Shown one piece after another: positions 48,781 to 60,865 of a stretch of DNA of 64,000 nt. The position numbers and the translations under genes were made by a program. The DNA is from Diphasiastrum complanatum (lineage: Eukaryota; Streptophyta; Lycopodiopsida; Lycopodiales; Lycopodiaceae), in the NCBI GenBank assembly GCA_029204225.1, contig CM055097.1:27063039-27127038 (forward strand), written 5' to 3'. Within the stretch, counting starts at the first letter, position 1, and every line of letters starts with the position of its first letter. The notes below the pieces were generated by a model, which made no database searches, had not been told where the DNA came from, and saw nothing but the letters and a program-made list of their open reading frames with translations.

Positions 48781-49977
48781 GCAATATCCAGCAACATATC
48801 TGGTAATACCTTCTCGGCTGATTGAGAGGCTTGTCCCTCTTCAATGACTTCAATAGCCCTCTCAGTGTAATCTTGAGGGGGCTCAATAATATCATCTCTC
48901 AACCCAACCAACTCCCCTTCTTCATTTAGAAGTCGGGGAACCGGTTCCAATGAGGCACTTTGGAAACTCTCACTATTGTCGACTGCTCGAGCCCCAACTT
49001 CCTGAAGTTCTCAAATGGCAGCCACTCTCATTTCAATGCAGGTCGCCTGGATTTCATCCACTTCAACAGCTATGCAATTCTTGTTTTCCTTGAGGGCACA
49101 ACATGTGGTAGTACTTAAATTTGAAAGTAAATAAGAGAACAAGTTACTCAAGTAAAACAAAATTAAATTTTAAAGTTAATAATTGATCATGAAAAGTAAT
49201 TGTAAGCAAAGAAACACATCTTAATACATGTTCCTGCAAACAGGTCCAGAACCCAATCATCCTCATTCGAGAACATATCCATTAACTTGTTGATTAATCT
49301 TTGAGGCTTTTGATAAGGGTTAATCAAAGACCTATCACCCTCTAAGTTTCTCAATTTCCGAGTCACAGCTGGACAAGAAATGGCATTACTGCATTGTTCA
49401 TTGCAATGAATTCGTAATCTTTTTTTTTCATGCACATAATAGTAGCCCACTGTCATCATTTCAAAAGAACTGATTAGCCGTGCATGCTCCAGATTTGTTT
49501 TTTTCCTACATATATAATACCATATTAGCATCCAGACTTACATTCCCAAACATCAACTACATCAAAATAAATATCACAATATATATTTAAAATGACATAC
49601 CAGACAAGGTGCTCGATAGCATGACATATGGTTTTCAGATATGCAATCACTGATGGCAATTGAGCCACACTATGAAAAATCACACATCTCCATAAAGAAG
49701 ATGTTGTCAAGGCAGCAAAATCATTAACCAGCTTGGTAATTTGAGAGTACGAAAATGGTTTTTTGTCATTAATGGAGCCAGGCATTCTGAAACCATATGG
49801 AATATTTGCAATAGCAAGAGTATACTCATGCTTTGGGACATCATCTAGCAATTTTGCAATATCACAACAGACAATCTGATAAGTAAATTTTCTCATCGGA
49901 TCTGAAAGACATGTGAAGGTCTTAAAATTCTCAAACAATATTAAGTAATATTGAGGACGACAAATGGGAACTCCCAT
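48781..49977 (-). pseudogene. Beta-class (N4/N6-type) DNA methyltransferase-like gene, decayed
   Basis: Three minus-strand exons are visible. Exon a (49977 or a later acceptor near 49902, to 49601) has YTLAIANIPYGF, the motif IV position of amino-methyltransferases (normally (D/N)PPY). Exon b (49505-49228) has NPYQKPQRLINKLMDMFSNE then DDWVLDLFAGT, the motif I region that follows motif IV in the beta class. Exon c (from 49113) continues TTCCALKENKNCIAVEVDEI then EMRV, the end of motif I and the acidic residue of motif II. Between a and b the donor (gtatgt) and acceptor (atgtag) splice in phase. The b-c junction is one base out of phase, and exon c has a TGA at 49011-49013, after which an acidic tail stays open to about 48781. 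The normal Pro is Ile in NIPYG. It is probably dead. The 5' part is cut off where copia-3 begins. The substrate is unknown; the family usually modifies adenine or cytosine amino groups in DNA. Confidence 0.65.
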
Positions 49978-50253
49978 TTGACTTCGTGTGGCTTGTCCAT
50001 CAAAATAACACCGAAGTAGAGCAGGTACAAATAACAGACCATCATGAATCTGTTAGAAGACCAGAGAGATGTATCTTGGAGCAAGGAGATCAACAAGCAA
50101 GAGGAACAGACTACTACAAGTTGAAAGATAGATAGTATTGCCTCTGATTTGAGCCCTTATGCACCCAATTTGGTGGTGGGAGGCTTAGGTACTGATATGC
50201 CAAACTTTTACTTGATGGCGTCGTCCATATAATTTGAGCCCTTTACGATCCTT
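49978..50253 (-). other. 5' remnant of the methyltransferase gene / copia junction
   Basis: Minus-strand frames here (for example MDKPHEVKWEFPFVVLNIT) may be an upstream exon of the methyltransferase gene, but no motif can be named. The junction with copia-3 lies between about 50040 and 50250. Confidence 0.3.
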
Positions 50254-51420
50254 TTGATTCAAAGCATCTTCCACAAAGCACTGCACGGCCTGAAACAGTC
50301 TGCCAGAGCTTGGTTTCAGAGGATCAACACATTCCTCATTGAACAAGGATTCAAACCAAGCACTGCTGATTGCAACGTTTATTCAAGGTCAGTGCAGCAA
50401 TCCTTCATTATCATCACCTTGTACGTTGATGATACGTTGCTCTTCGGCAACAATACCAAAATGGTCAAGGATGCAAAACAGATGTTGTTCTCAAAATTTG
50501 ACATGACTGATCTGGGCAAAGCTCACTTCTGTCTTGGAATTCAAATCCACAGAGATAGAGCAAATCGACTGATTTACATCACTCAACAAGGGTATCTTCA
50601 CAATGCTCTTAACAGATACAATTTGATGAATTGTAAATTAGCTCACTCATCAATGGATCCAGGCCTGCATTTGTCAAAGGACCAATGTCCCCAGACCAAA
50701 CAGGAAGATGAGCAGATGAGAGAATATCTGTATCGATCGATATTTGGATCTCTCATGTATGCAATGGTCTGTACAAGACCAGATATCTCTTTTGTTGTAA
50801 GCTCACTCAGCCAATATATGACTAATCCGGGCATTACCCATTGGAAGGCTCTTATTCGAATCATGAGATATATTTGAGCTACCATAGACCAATGCATCTG
50901 CTATGGAGATGTCAGCAACGACAATCTTCATCAGCTCAGTGGCTATTCTGATGCAAGCTAAGGAGGAGATGCAGACAATCGTAAATCCACATCTGGATTT
51001 ACATTCTTCTTCAACGGCGGTCCTATTTCGTGGAACAGTCATAAGCAAACCTCTATCGCACTTTCTTCTACTGAAGTAGAATACATTGCTGCTTCTCAAT
51101 CTATTAAGGAAGCGTTTTGGTTGAGAAATCTGTTGTTATACATCAATCTGTATCAATACAGCCCTACAATTTTGTTTTGTAATAACCAAAGTGCTATTGC
51201 CTTATCGGCCAATCCTAGATTTCATTCTAGGAGTAAGCACATTGAGATCAGATATCACTACATCAGGGACAAGGTTCTCGACAGGGAGGTAAGCTTAACG
51301 TACTACAGAAGGCAGGACATGGTTGCAGACATTTTCACGAAAGCACTCAGTGTTAATACACACAACAAATTTTGTGCATTGCTCAGTCTGAAGATCAAGA
51401 CATTCACAGATCCAGATTAA
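50254..51420 (+). pseudogene. Ty1/copia RT-RNase H fragment (copia-3), 5'-truncated
   Basis: One frame runs from the middle of the reverse transcriptase to the end of pol with only two stops (50875, 50959) and no frameshift. Landmarks: LHGLKQSARAWFQRINTFL, ITLYVDDTLLFGNN, DLGKAHFCLGIQIHRD, TRPDISFVVSSLSQYM, then RNase H RKSTSGFTFFFNGGPISWNS, ALSSTEVEYIAA, HIEIRYHYIRDKV and DMVADIFTKALS. Everything before the RT palm is missing. The DMVADIFTKAL ending is close to that of copia-2 (12.3-14.5 kb), so the two may be of one family. Confidence 0.9.
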
Positions 51421-51427
51421 GGGGGGG
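51417..51427 (+). other. Polypurine tract of copia-3
   Basis: TTAAGGGGGGG lies at the pol stop, directly before TGTTGAATTTACTCC, which starts the 3' LTR. Confidence 0.8.
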
Positions 51428-52300
51428 TGTTGAATTTACTCCTTCTACTCTCCTAAATTCCATTTTTAATCTGCCTCCATTCTTGCTGCATATTTACTAA
51501 CGTTGTCATGCAGCCTGCATATTTACACGCAAATTCGCACAGACGAATAAAAGGCGAAAGAATCGCGATACTGTGTTTTTACACAGGTTATGGTGACAGG
51601 CGAAAAGGGGACACTATCCTACAGAATGTCGAAGGTGCCCTAAAAGCTAAGGCACCCTGTAAATCTAATCCTAAGGCTACTCGTAAGAAGTGACGCACTT
51701 TTTGCATCATCACCAACGTTCACCTCAGTACTGACTGACGTCGCACCCTTCTCACGCTCATCCCATGCAGTTGCGCTAACAGATTGGACAACTACTGCAG
51801 TCACCCACGATCTCTTACAGACAGCACATCCACTCTGTACTTTCACATCTGCACACTTGTAATATTATTAATATATTGGATACCATCTACGTATTCCATA
51901 GTGAGAGAAGAAGAGACTAAGAGAAGAGGTTTCATTTCTCATTACAAACAAAATAAGCTTCGTAGGGCACGCGGTTTCGTCCGCTATTGTATTGTGCTCT
52001 ACTGCATTATTAACATGTATATATGATATACTTAATCTGATACAGCTCTTTGTTCTGCATTCCGATTTGTGTTAATATTGCTATGCTTGTTCTTCATTTT
52101 GTCTGATCTTTCTAGTTGTTCTTTCTGGTAATAGACGATTAACTTTTAGTCTTGTCTTTCGCGAATCATCCGCGACTAATTATCAGTTGAGCACAGTCTA
52201 GCTCTTCGCGAATCATTCGCGACATATAATTTGTCTTGCAATTTGCGACAAATTATTCATCTAGCGCTTCATCCATTAAATGTTTGGCTGCGTAATCTTG
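51428..52300 (+). repeat. 3' LTR of copia-3 (right end unresolved)
   Basis: Starts TGTTGAATTTACTCC after the purine tract. It contains a late segment with CTATTGTATTGTGC and TTCGCGAATCATTCGCGA palindromes. No partner LTR is in the window, so the right end is only an estimate. Confidence 0.5.
52157..52226. repeat. CGCGAATCATTCGCG palindromes
   Basis: TCGCGAATCATCCGCGAC at about 52160 and TTCGCGAATCATTCGCGAC at about 52206 are near-perfect palindromes 46 bp apart, probably inside the copia-3 LTR. Confidence 0.6.
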
Positions 52301-52814
52301 AATGACTATGATTCCTATCACTAAAGTTTTGTTCATTTTGATAGGCGTAGTCATGCTTACGGAGAGAGACGTTTAACTCATTCCGTGTTTCTCAAATGTG
52401 TCAAAATAGCTTTTCTATCTTATAATTTACTCGGCTAGCACACCGGAATGCTAGCCGAATCAACGAGCCAAAAAGAAATTTATTTTTTCAAAACGTTCTT
52501 CAAAAAAATTTCATTTTTTTTTAAATAAAAATTTGCAGGCTAGCACGCCGGCATGCTAACTTTTACAACTTCAAGAATAGCTCTTTTTTAATAAAAGTAA
52601 ACCTATATTTATAGAGTAACAAATATTTTGTGATGGACCTATTTAGAATTTGATGGATAGTCAAATTTTTAAGTATGCATCAAACAACAATTCTTGTTCT
52701 TAAAAAATCATGTAGTGAGATAAAAACAGTAGCACATGGTGTGCTACTATTTTATTGGATCATGAGTAGAAGAAAATCGAAAAACTCACAAAAAAATTAC
52801 TTGCAGAATGTCAA
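52301..52814. other. Noncoding interval
   Basis: Contains two GCTAGCACNCCGG(A/C)ATGCTA phrases (about 52434 and 52541) that are near-inverted copies of one another. No gene. Confidence 0.4.
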
Positions 52815-52972
52815 AACCCCCTACTTGGCATGGAGATCACGAGAGACATAACAAGTAGAAGGATCGCTATAAGCCAGAGAAAGTATTTAATGTACTCCAC
52901 AAGTATGGCATGAAAGATTGCAAGTCAATAGACTCACCCATGGATCCAGAATTCAAGCTGTCAAAGGACATT
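52815..52972 (+). pseudogene. Ty1/copia RT fragment (copia-4)
   Basis: LGMEITRDITSRRIAISQRK followed by KYGMKDCKSIDSPMDPEFKL SKD, across one frameshift. These match the stretch between the RT palm and RNase H in copia ('ILGMEI.RD.....L.LSQ..Y....L..F.M...K...TP......LS'). Only about 50 codons remain. Confidence 0.75.
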
Positions 52973-53050
52973 GTCGGCATTGTCGTCACTATCGGCACTG
53001 TCATCATTGTCATCACTATCGGCACTATTGTCACTATTGACATTGCCAAA
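52971..53050. repeat. ATTGTC/ACTATCGGC short repeats
   Basis: Units of CATTGTC, GTCACTATCGGCACT and CATCATTGTCATC alternate for about 80 bp, directly abutting the copia-4 fragment. A minisatellite that seems to have grown from the copia end. Confidence 0.6.
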
Positions 53051-56000
53051 CTATCGAATTGTCGAATAGTGCCACTCAAAATGGAGCTCTTTCTGTACCG
53101 AATCTGAAATAGACTATGTCACCATTTGAACATGTTACTATATATAGTGATTGCTCCTTGTCATGTCTGTAGATTGTACAGTGATTGACTGAAAAACAAA
53201 ATGGTGAAGTTGACAAATTTACAAGCTGAGGTGTCTTTTTTTTTATCTGGAAATGTCCGAGTGCAGTTGGGCATTCTCCTCAAAAAACATTCGACCATAT
53301 GAGAATGACTAAATCCATACATAGATATAACAAGTAATGCCAAACCAACTCCAAACCCTGCCAATCTCTTGTCAGGAGAGAGAGTTGAGGAATCACAACC
53401 AATGCATTAGATAGGGATGAGATGGGAGAAAGATGCAACGATCCCAATCATGCATCAAGGATTACCAATCAACCAACGGGCCATGGTTTCCAGCTCTGCC
53501 ACCACTAACCACTCTAATGAGGAATCAGAGGATGGACGTCGCTAGAGTAGGATTGTCATATGAGATGATTCACAAACAGATGTAGTGAACTACTGGTAAA
53601 CAATCACCTAGGTTAGGGTTTTGTTGAGAATGCAACAAAATAAACCCATTTGATCCTAGAAATGATAGAGAAAGCACCTACTTAAGATTCAATCAAGATC
53701 TAATAGCTAGATTACTAATCAATGCATTGATTTCTATCTTATCTTGGCTTGAACTCCACAAATTGGCTCCAAAATCATGCTAAACTCTTCACACATGTGA
53801 GTGTACGGCCTACTGATGCCTGTAAACTGTACTTGCACCTTAAAACTCACTCTAATGATTACAAAAATCCATATGCCAATAGCAATCATCATTCAAATGA
53901 TAGACAAAAACTAGTCATGAACACAATTTCCAATTGAATGGGTAATTTTTTCCTAAGATACTTTAAAAAAATGACCTCTTTTTATGGGTGTCAACAAAAA
54001 AGCGTTACGCATGCGTATAGTGTTTTTCAAAATACATTGAAAAAGAGAATTGTTTTGTTCTTGACAAGAATAACAATTATTTCGTTTTTGGGGGTTTTCA
54101 AGACCACTTGCAAGAACATTTTTATTCAAAAGAGTACCAAGTTCAAAAAAGAGCACATTTTTAAAATGCTCATACTCTTACAATATAAAAGTGACAAACA
54201 AAGAAAGTGAAGAATTTGGAGTATTCTTTGTTTTTCGCTTCTTCCCTTTATCATGCACCGTACGGACCATCTCGAGGCTATACCTCCCTTTGAATGGATC
54301 AATGTGATCTATTTTAAACCAATGCACAGTTATGTCTTTAATATTAGATGTGATGACGTCTCGATGAAGTGTGAGTCCTTTTCCAATCCAAAAGAGGTGA
54401 CCGAGATCATCATATGTTGCCAGTGTAACTACCAAAGTACCCTCTTGGTATCTTGGGGGTCACCCTTCCACCAACATGCAATCATTAGATTCTCTCATAA
54501 TGACTGTAAAACAACAAGTACAAACCTGAAAAACGTTCAAGATCAATAGCTTTGATAAATTTCAAGCCAAAACATTGAATACTAGCTCAAAAACCGTAAA
54601 AAACTGCCAAAAATCCATAAATTTTCATCATTTTCTATGAAAAAAATCCATAATGATGATTATCAAGCTAAAAGCAAATCAAAATCAAAGAAATCACTTA
54701 CTTGGAGGTCAATTCCCAAATCCCCAGGCCAAAGAGCCTAAGTTCCATGACAGAGGTGATGGCATGCTAATCAGATCCTGGGTTAGTCATGTTAGTTGTC
54801 TAGTGGTAGCTCCACATTTCTTTGAATTAGCTGCGTCTGATGACGTCCTTACTTTTTCTCCACTCTCCCTTTTGTAATATTTTCCAATGCTTTGCAGAAT
54901 GGAAAAAAAATTCCATTTTTGAAAGGAGAAGATTTTGCAGTTAAAAAAAAAAAGTCAAATTTGAAAAAGGCCAATCACAATAGGTAGTTTCACCATTCCA
55001 CTGGGCACGTTGTTGGGAATTGACGACTGAGTGCATTTCGGAAGGCGACGCCACCTCCAAACAACATGTCCAACCTACATTCAATTTCATAATCATCCAC
55101 AGCAGACTGTCTGACATTATAGAATCTAGATACTTGCAAGCATTTGCTTTTTTAGCATGTCCAGCTTTAAGCTCTTAACTCAGAGTATATGATTTGGCAC
55201 TCAAACAATCTAAAAGCAGAATTTTTTGAAGGGTAAAATCTTGTTGAAGCGGTAATATATTAGTGATACGAGCTTCAAACTTTGGTGCAAATATTCGGTC
55301 CTATTCTCCTTGCAATTTACATTGGAACCCAAGATGTAAAATGGGACAAAGCTTGTCATACCATGACTCCCATTTCTGGCCGAAAGAATAACAACATTTT
55401 GCACATAAAAAAAGGATATAGACTGTTGTACTAAACAAGAAAAAAGTTCTCAGTAAAAACAGACAAGAACAAACACCAGCTTTTGAAGGTGAACAATCCC
55501 TTCACATCATAAATTCATGTTGGTAAAACTGTATGCTATGCAGATCAGGGCCTTGAGCAGTATGTGCATTATAACAGCAAAGTGTAGAGCTGAACCCTTC
55601 ATCTGTAATTTTTATACTTACACATCCGTGAACAAAAACTTATATAAATGGTTTAAGAATAATCAGATGCAGATGTGGACGACTCTGCAATTTTCCATCA
55701 ACGAGTGATTGAGCACAACCTGTCACCCTTATCGCCAAAACTGCTGCAGGTACTTTGGGAATTGGAGAAACAGATAAGCAACTGGATAAAGATTTATCAA
55801 AAATGGCCTGCAATCAAAAGTAATATTCATTAGGACATGATTGTTGCAGTATGTCAAAGATAAATGTCTACTCAAAAGGAGGGAGAGGTACTTGAGACTA
55901 TCTATAAAAGGATCATAGTATCCAGCCAGATAAAGCCATATTAGATTTGAAAGAATTTCTTGGAATACAATTTGAGAATCAGAATCCTTTATTCAGTAAC

Positions 56001-57444
56001 TAGAATCAGATAAAAACTATTTCTGACTCGTAGATTAATTATGAGGAAGATAATCAATAACTATGCACCCTTGAAAGTGAAACAAGAAGTATGTGACTTC
56101 AATAATTTATAAAAGAGCTGTAAGCTGAGAACCTGGCTTTATAGAAGATTTTCAGCGCTGGAGATTACACAGTAAATACTATGTGAGAAGTGTATTGCTT
56201 TAGGAGGATAATACAGGAATTTGAATTTTTGAATATATACCTAAGATTGACGTCTTCCAAAGAAAAAACTCAATAACAACGATTATCTTAGAATATGGTT
56301 ACTAAGAACTATACTTAGCAGATGATCATTTATACAATCTTGATGTCCCTGCTTTCTAGTAACGGCCTTTGTTTCCAACTTGCTATGATTGAAAATTGTA
56401 CATGAAAAGTGTATTTTGTCCGACATTGATTGCAGCATCAGAGCATATAAGAAATCCAATATTGACATCCTTTATTTCTATTTCACATTATAGATTATAC
56501 TTATATATGCTTAGATCCAGAATGCTTTTTGGTATTTTGAACCTTTGGGATCACAGAGAATCACGCAACTCAACCATGATACACCAACCACCACATTTGG
56601 GAAGATGCTTAGATCCAGAATGATTGCTTAGAATCAATTTTAGCAGTCAATCTCGAAGTAGACTTCAGCAAACCCAATGTTAAAACAGTTTTTCTCTTCC
56701 ATCCGAAATGCATGATATCAAAAAAATTAATTTCTGGACCAGATTTATAGTGCATTCCCAGCTTCCTTCTCTTGAAAAAACTGGCTCATTGCCCCCTCAA
56801 TGAGCCCTCTTTCAGGCACTAATAAGTCCTCCCTCTGCAGCCTAAAGCCCTAAAAGCTAGCAAATTAGCAACCAAAAGCCTCTCCCCTTTGCTACAAGTT
56901 TCTCTTCTAGTTTTTGGCCCATCTGAAAGAAGGAATCTTTAGGGAGTTGCTTCTATGAAATCTTGTACAAAAACATACTCAGCAATGAGACCCAATTTTC
57001 CAGGGATTCAAAGATGCTAACTGCAATTTGCTTAGATCTCACAGTTCAGTGCCCCAAATGCCATTGTTGTTTCTCTTTGATACATAGAGCAAAGCATATA
57101 TATGTCCAACAGCACATTTGTACGGATGGAGGATGTACTTTTGGCCCCAAAATTTGATTATAAAAAGTTTAATTTTTTTAACTGAAAAAAATTACATCTT
57201 TTTTTATAAGGCTCGTTCCGGAAGAATGTTCTAGAACATCTTCCATTTTGAAATGGGCAACAATGACCACAAAATGTGCATAACTTTACCAACGAACAAT
57301 TGACTTCAACAAGATTTTGTGGCCGCCTTCCTAGTAGTAATGATGAATTGCAAGACCTAGCTATGGCATATCTTAACTGCAACACTAGATCAACCAAGAA
57401 AGCTTCAGAAACTTAGCTATGGAAAACATCAAATACAAGGAGAA
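53051..57444. other. Long noncoding interval
   Basis: About 4.4 kb with no convincing gene. ORFs are short and not protein-like. The part after about 57170 probably holds the 3' end of the hAT element, whose terminal repeat I could not find. Confidence 0.5.
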
Positions 57445-59640
57445 TCACATAAGCACCTCACAAACAACATTTGGAAATTGGACCTCGTGGTCCTTCCACC
57501 ACTGCAATGGGCTACTACACTCTTCAAGTGGAATGTTCAATCTCCTGAATAAGGAAAGCTCAGACTTCACCAAACTTGTTGTGGCTTCCTCGTCAGATGC
57601 TTGATGCCCAAACAATGAATCTGCAACATCATGCTCTAGTGGTTGTGTGGTTTGTGCTCTTGGATTTAGACGGTTGAAGCAAGTTACCAAGAGTGGAATG
57701 AGGACTTTCACATCATACTCACCGACAATTTGAATTGCAGCATCTCTTCCAACATAGTCTCTAACCAAAGAGAGACCTTTAAAATGCGGGTCCAACATAA
57801 GGGCTAGTATATTGTGTGCCTTGCGAGCAGAAAATGAGACTAGACAAGACAAGAAAGGCTCAAGGACCCCAACCATCTCATTTTTCATATGAGCATTCAA
57901 GAGTTCTAACTCAGCATCAAAATCACCATTGCAATCAGCAACCATGGAGTTGTGAATTATATAACTTGCTTGACCCATCTGCATGCACAATTTTAGAGCA
58001 GCAACAAGCGCATCCGAGAGCAACCAATAGCCACGTGTTTGGTTTAATACACATCGTTTAACCACGGGTATAAGGGTTGAAGACACAGCACCTGCAATAG
58101 CCCATATCTGTGGACTTGGAACTCGAGACTGTAATGCCAAACTTTGCCTTGAGTAACATGTGATAATGCTTCCCTAAACTCCAAAGTTTCTTGAAAAAAA
58201 AAAATGACCTTAGAAGCAAATCTTGTCTTGATAGGTGTTTTCAATTTTTGTGGTCGCAATCCACTATCAATGCATGCCTTAGTCCATTCTTGTCTCCCCT
58301 TTCTTGACTTCTTTGTCCAAGTGATGGTCTGTTGGAGAGAACTTTGAGCCTCTTTCAAAGAAATCATTGACTTCATCCCAGCACACACCTTTGCATCATT
58401 GGTGGCATATTGGCAACACTTTGACATAACATGGCCAAAACAAGTCCCTGCATAGGGCTCACACAAATTCAAAGGCTCACAATCCACCACAAAGATAAGA
58501 GCATTTGTCATCATGTTCAAATTTGCGCCCTCATCCTTCACATACCCAATTATTCGTGAGGTAAGATTGTATTGAGACAAAAGTTCTTTCAATTGTAGAG
58601 CCATGGCTGCACCACTCGTGTCAAGTGTCTCAAACAATCCCACGGTCACATGACAAGGAACCCAAGAGTCATTCAGAAAGTTAATAACTAGGGCAAAAGT
58701 GTCAATTCCTCCACGTGACATCCAAAGATCAAATGATGCTGTAGCAGTCACACAACTAGCCAACAAAGGGAGGACATACCTTTCCAAAGTTTTGGCAACC
58801 ATCTGTGATATCGCCTCCTCCACAAGTTGGTGACGAGAAGGAAATACTAAACGATTGCATTGTCTAAGGATTAACCTCCTCAACCATATATTCTCAACAC
58901 TTGATAAGGGCCTATACCCTTTCACAATGTACAGCACTAAATCTTCCAAAAAACATTGTTGTTGATCATCCTCCTTCTTGTAAGGTGTAGAACTACCATA
59001 GAAACTAGTTATGGCAGAAGAAGAAGGTAAATTTCTCTTCTTCGTAGGATGACGAGCATCTTCTTTAGGGCATATGGAATCCTTTTGAGCCTTGTACTTG
59101 CTCAATACTTCTGCATGCTCACTAGAAACATGCTTTTTCATTGCAGTGGTCCCATGCTCTTTACCTTTCCTACTTTGTGAAGTGTTGTGTGCAGATAATT
59201 GTTTTGTATCAAGATGGCAAATGACACACCTCATCTGTTGAGGATTCTTCAAATCCACCGCACTTTTGTCATTCACAAAAAAGACCAAGTCAGGGCATTA
59301 CGATTGTAAGGCCTCCAGAATGATTGTTGTTGGGCCAACAAAGCCAATTGACAGCTCAACAATGAATCCTCCCGTTGTGAATTTTCTGTGGAAATGTTTG
59401 GTTGAGATTCAGTAACTCTATCTCCAATTGGTCCATTTGTTTCTTGCCCTTCATGACCACTTTCACCCTCAACCATGCTTGCAAATGTTCTTGCTCTACC
59501 TTCTGACATTAAGGCAGATTGACCTGTAAAGCCTTCTAGGATATGCAAATTATAGGCCACTGTGTTTAAAGACACTGCCACTCCTGAATACAATGCACAT
59601 AAGCTAGAAAAATGAAAACTTGGTTTTATAGAATGAATCA
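57445..59640 (-). pseudogene. hAT-superfamily transposase
   Basis: Two main minus frames: 59288-58044 (414 codons) and 58140-57445 (231 codons), joined by one frameshift near 58140. An N-terminal frame from 59640 may add a Ser/Glu-rich leader. A BED-type zinc finger is visible (CVICH, then AMKKHVSSEH). The transposase core has TASFDLWMSRGGIDTFALVI, VTVGLFETLDTSG, then GYVKDEGANLNMMTNALIFV, the two Asp positions of the RNase H-like hAT core, then CFGHVMSKCCQYA. After the frameshift come VVKRCVLNQTRGYWLLSDAL and LDPHFKGL, then PLQWWKDHEVQFPNV, the tryptophan pair that opens the C-terminal dimerisation block. The usual SS.A.SERVFS segment with the third acidic residue is missing. The protein is probably inactive, though with few breaks. 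Confidence 0.85.
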
Positions 59641-59869
59641 TAACAAGCCCCTAAAGGTTGCATGCACACTATTCTTAGGTAGGAGTGAATAACGACAACA
59701 GTGTTACAATACTTACAAGCTGACAGCTGATCAAAGTTAAAATGAGAAGCCAATGAAGGAATAACTCAAAGAAAACAATGATTAATGCAAATTACTCACC
59801 TGGTAATGACAATGAAGAATCTGGTATTTCAGATAGAACGAAGGATTGCAATAGAAATCTGAACTGTCA

Positions 59870-60300
59870 GCTGCAATAGAGACTCCGGAACAGACAGTAA
59901 CTCGCTGATGGCAGGTCCAGAATAACTCGCTGATGGCAAGTGACAAGAAGAAGAAGAAGAAGTCCCTCACGGTTTGTTGGTTGAAAGTCCAGAATCCAGA
60001 ACTCGTTCATGGCAGGTCCAGAACAAAAAGTAACTCGCTGATGGCAGTGACTTGCTGATGGGAGCTCGCTGATGGGAGTGCGCTGATGATGGCAGCCCAA
60101 AATTCGCTTTTGCTAATGGCTTGCTGCTTCTACTGATGGTGCTCGCTGCTTCTGCTATGCTCCAGATGCTGCGCTGATGCTTCTGATGCGCTGCTTCTGC
60201 TCGCTGATGGTGCTTCTAATGCGCTGCTTCTGCTTCTGATGCGCTCTCTGATGGTGCTCACTGGTCGTGCTCGTTGATGGTGCGATGCTTGTGCTCATCT
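59870..60300. repeat. GCTGATGG subterminal repeats of the hAT element
   Basis: CTCGCTGATGGCAG and shorter GCTGATGG, GCTTCTGATGCGCTG variants recur more than ten times. They lie between the transposase start and the terminal repeat, where hAT elements keep short repeats that bind the transposase. Confidence 0.65.
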
Positions 60301-60489
60301 GAAAATCCATGATGAGTCAAGGCTGCGATGCTTCTGCTCAATGATGATGGGCGTGTCAATGATGATGGGCGTGGGCGAAATGAATGATGGGTGTGGGTGA
60401 AATGGATGCTCGGGAGGCTCACTGCGTGGGCAGTAGGAAGTTGGCAGGTAAGAGTTATGAGTTATGAGGCTTGAGGCCATTTGAAGTTA

Positions 60490-60865
60490 TTTCCTATTTC
60501 AAAACTAGTACTAATGTGGAGAGTAAGAAATTTTTTTATTTAAATGAACTTAGATCCCAAAGTGAGTTGTTGGGAACGTGGTCTCACAAGGAAGCCCTGA
60601 TGAATACTCTATACTCTACACTCCACCCGTGAATTTTTCAGGATCATCCCGGGCTTACGAGTTGTATCAGGCTGTCTTCAAAGGATGACTACTTCCAAGC
60701 TCTCCGAGAAAGGGGTACATGTAGCTCTAGTGCCTACACACCGAATTATTTCCTACTCTATTATACTATACCCAAGGCCTTTTCTAAACTCGATCGAAAG
60801 GCTGGGATAGAAAAAATAGTATACCTTGCATTGTGAATTGATACTCGGGTTATACACCCCTCCAA
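60490..60865. other. Unassigned segment within the hAT 5' end
   Basis: GC-balanced DNA that differs from its surroundings, with a partial inverted pair (TATACTATACCC and a GGGATAG...TAGTATA arm). It may be an insertion of another element inside the hAT end. No gene. Confidence 0.3.

Noticed and set aside
53984-53991. GTGTCAAC near 54 kb as the partner target duplication of the hAT element
   Set aside because: The next bases are AAAAAAGCG, not a hAT end, and the resulting element would be 7 kb long. Probably chance.
60600-60860. Possible organelle-derived insertion
   Set aside because: Base composition differs from the surroundings, but I could not match it to any plastid or mitochondrial gene.
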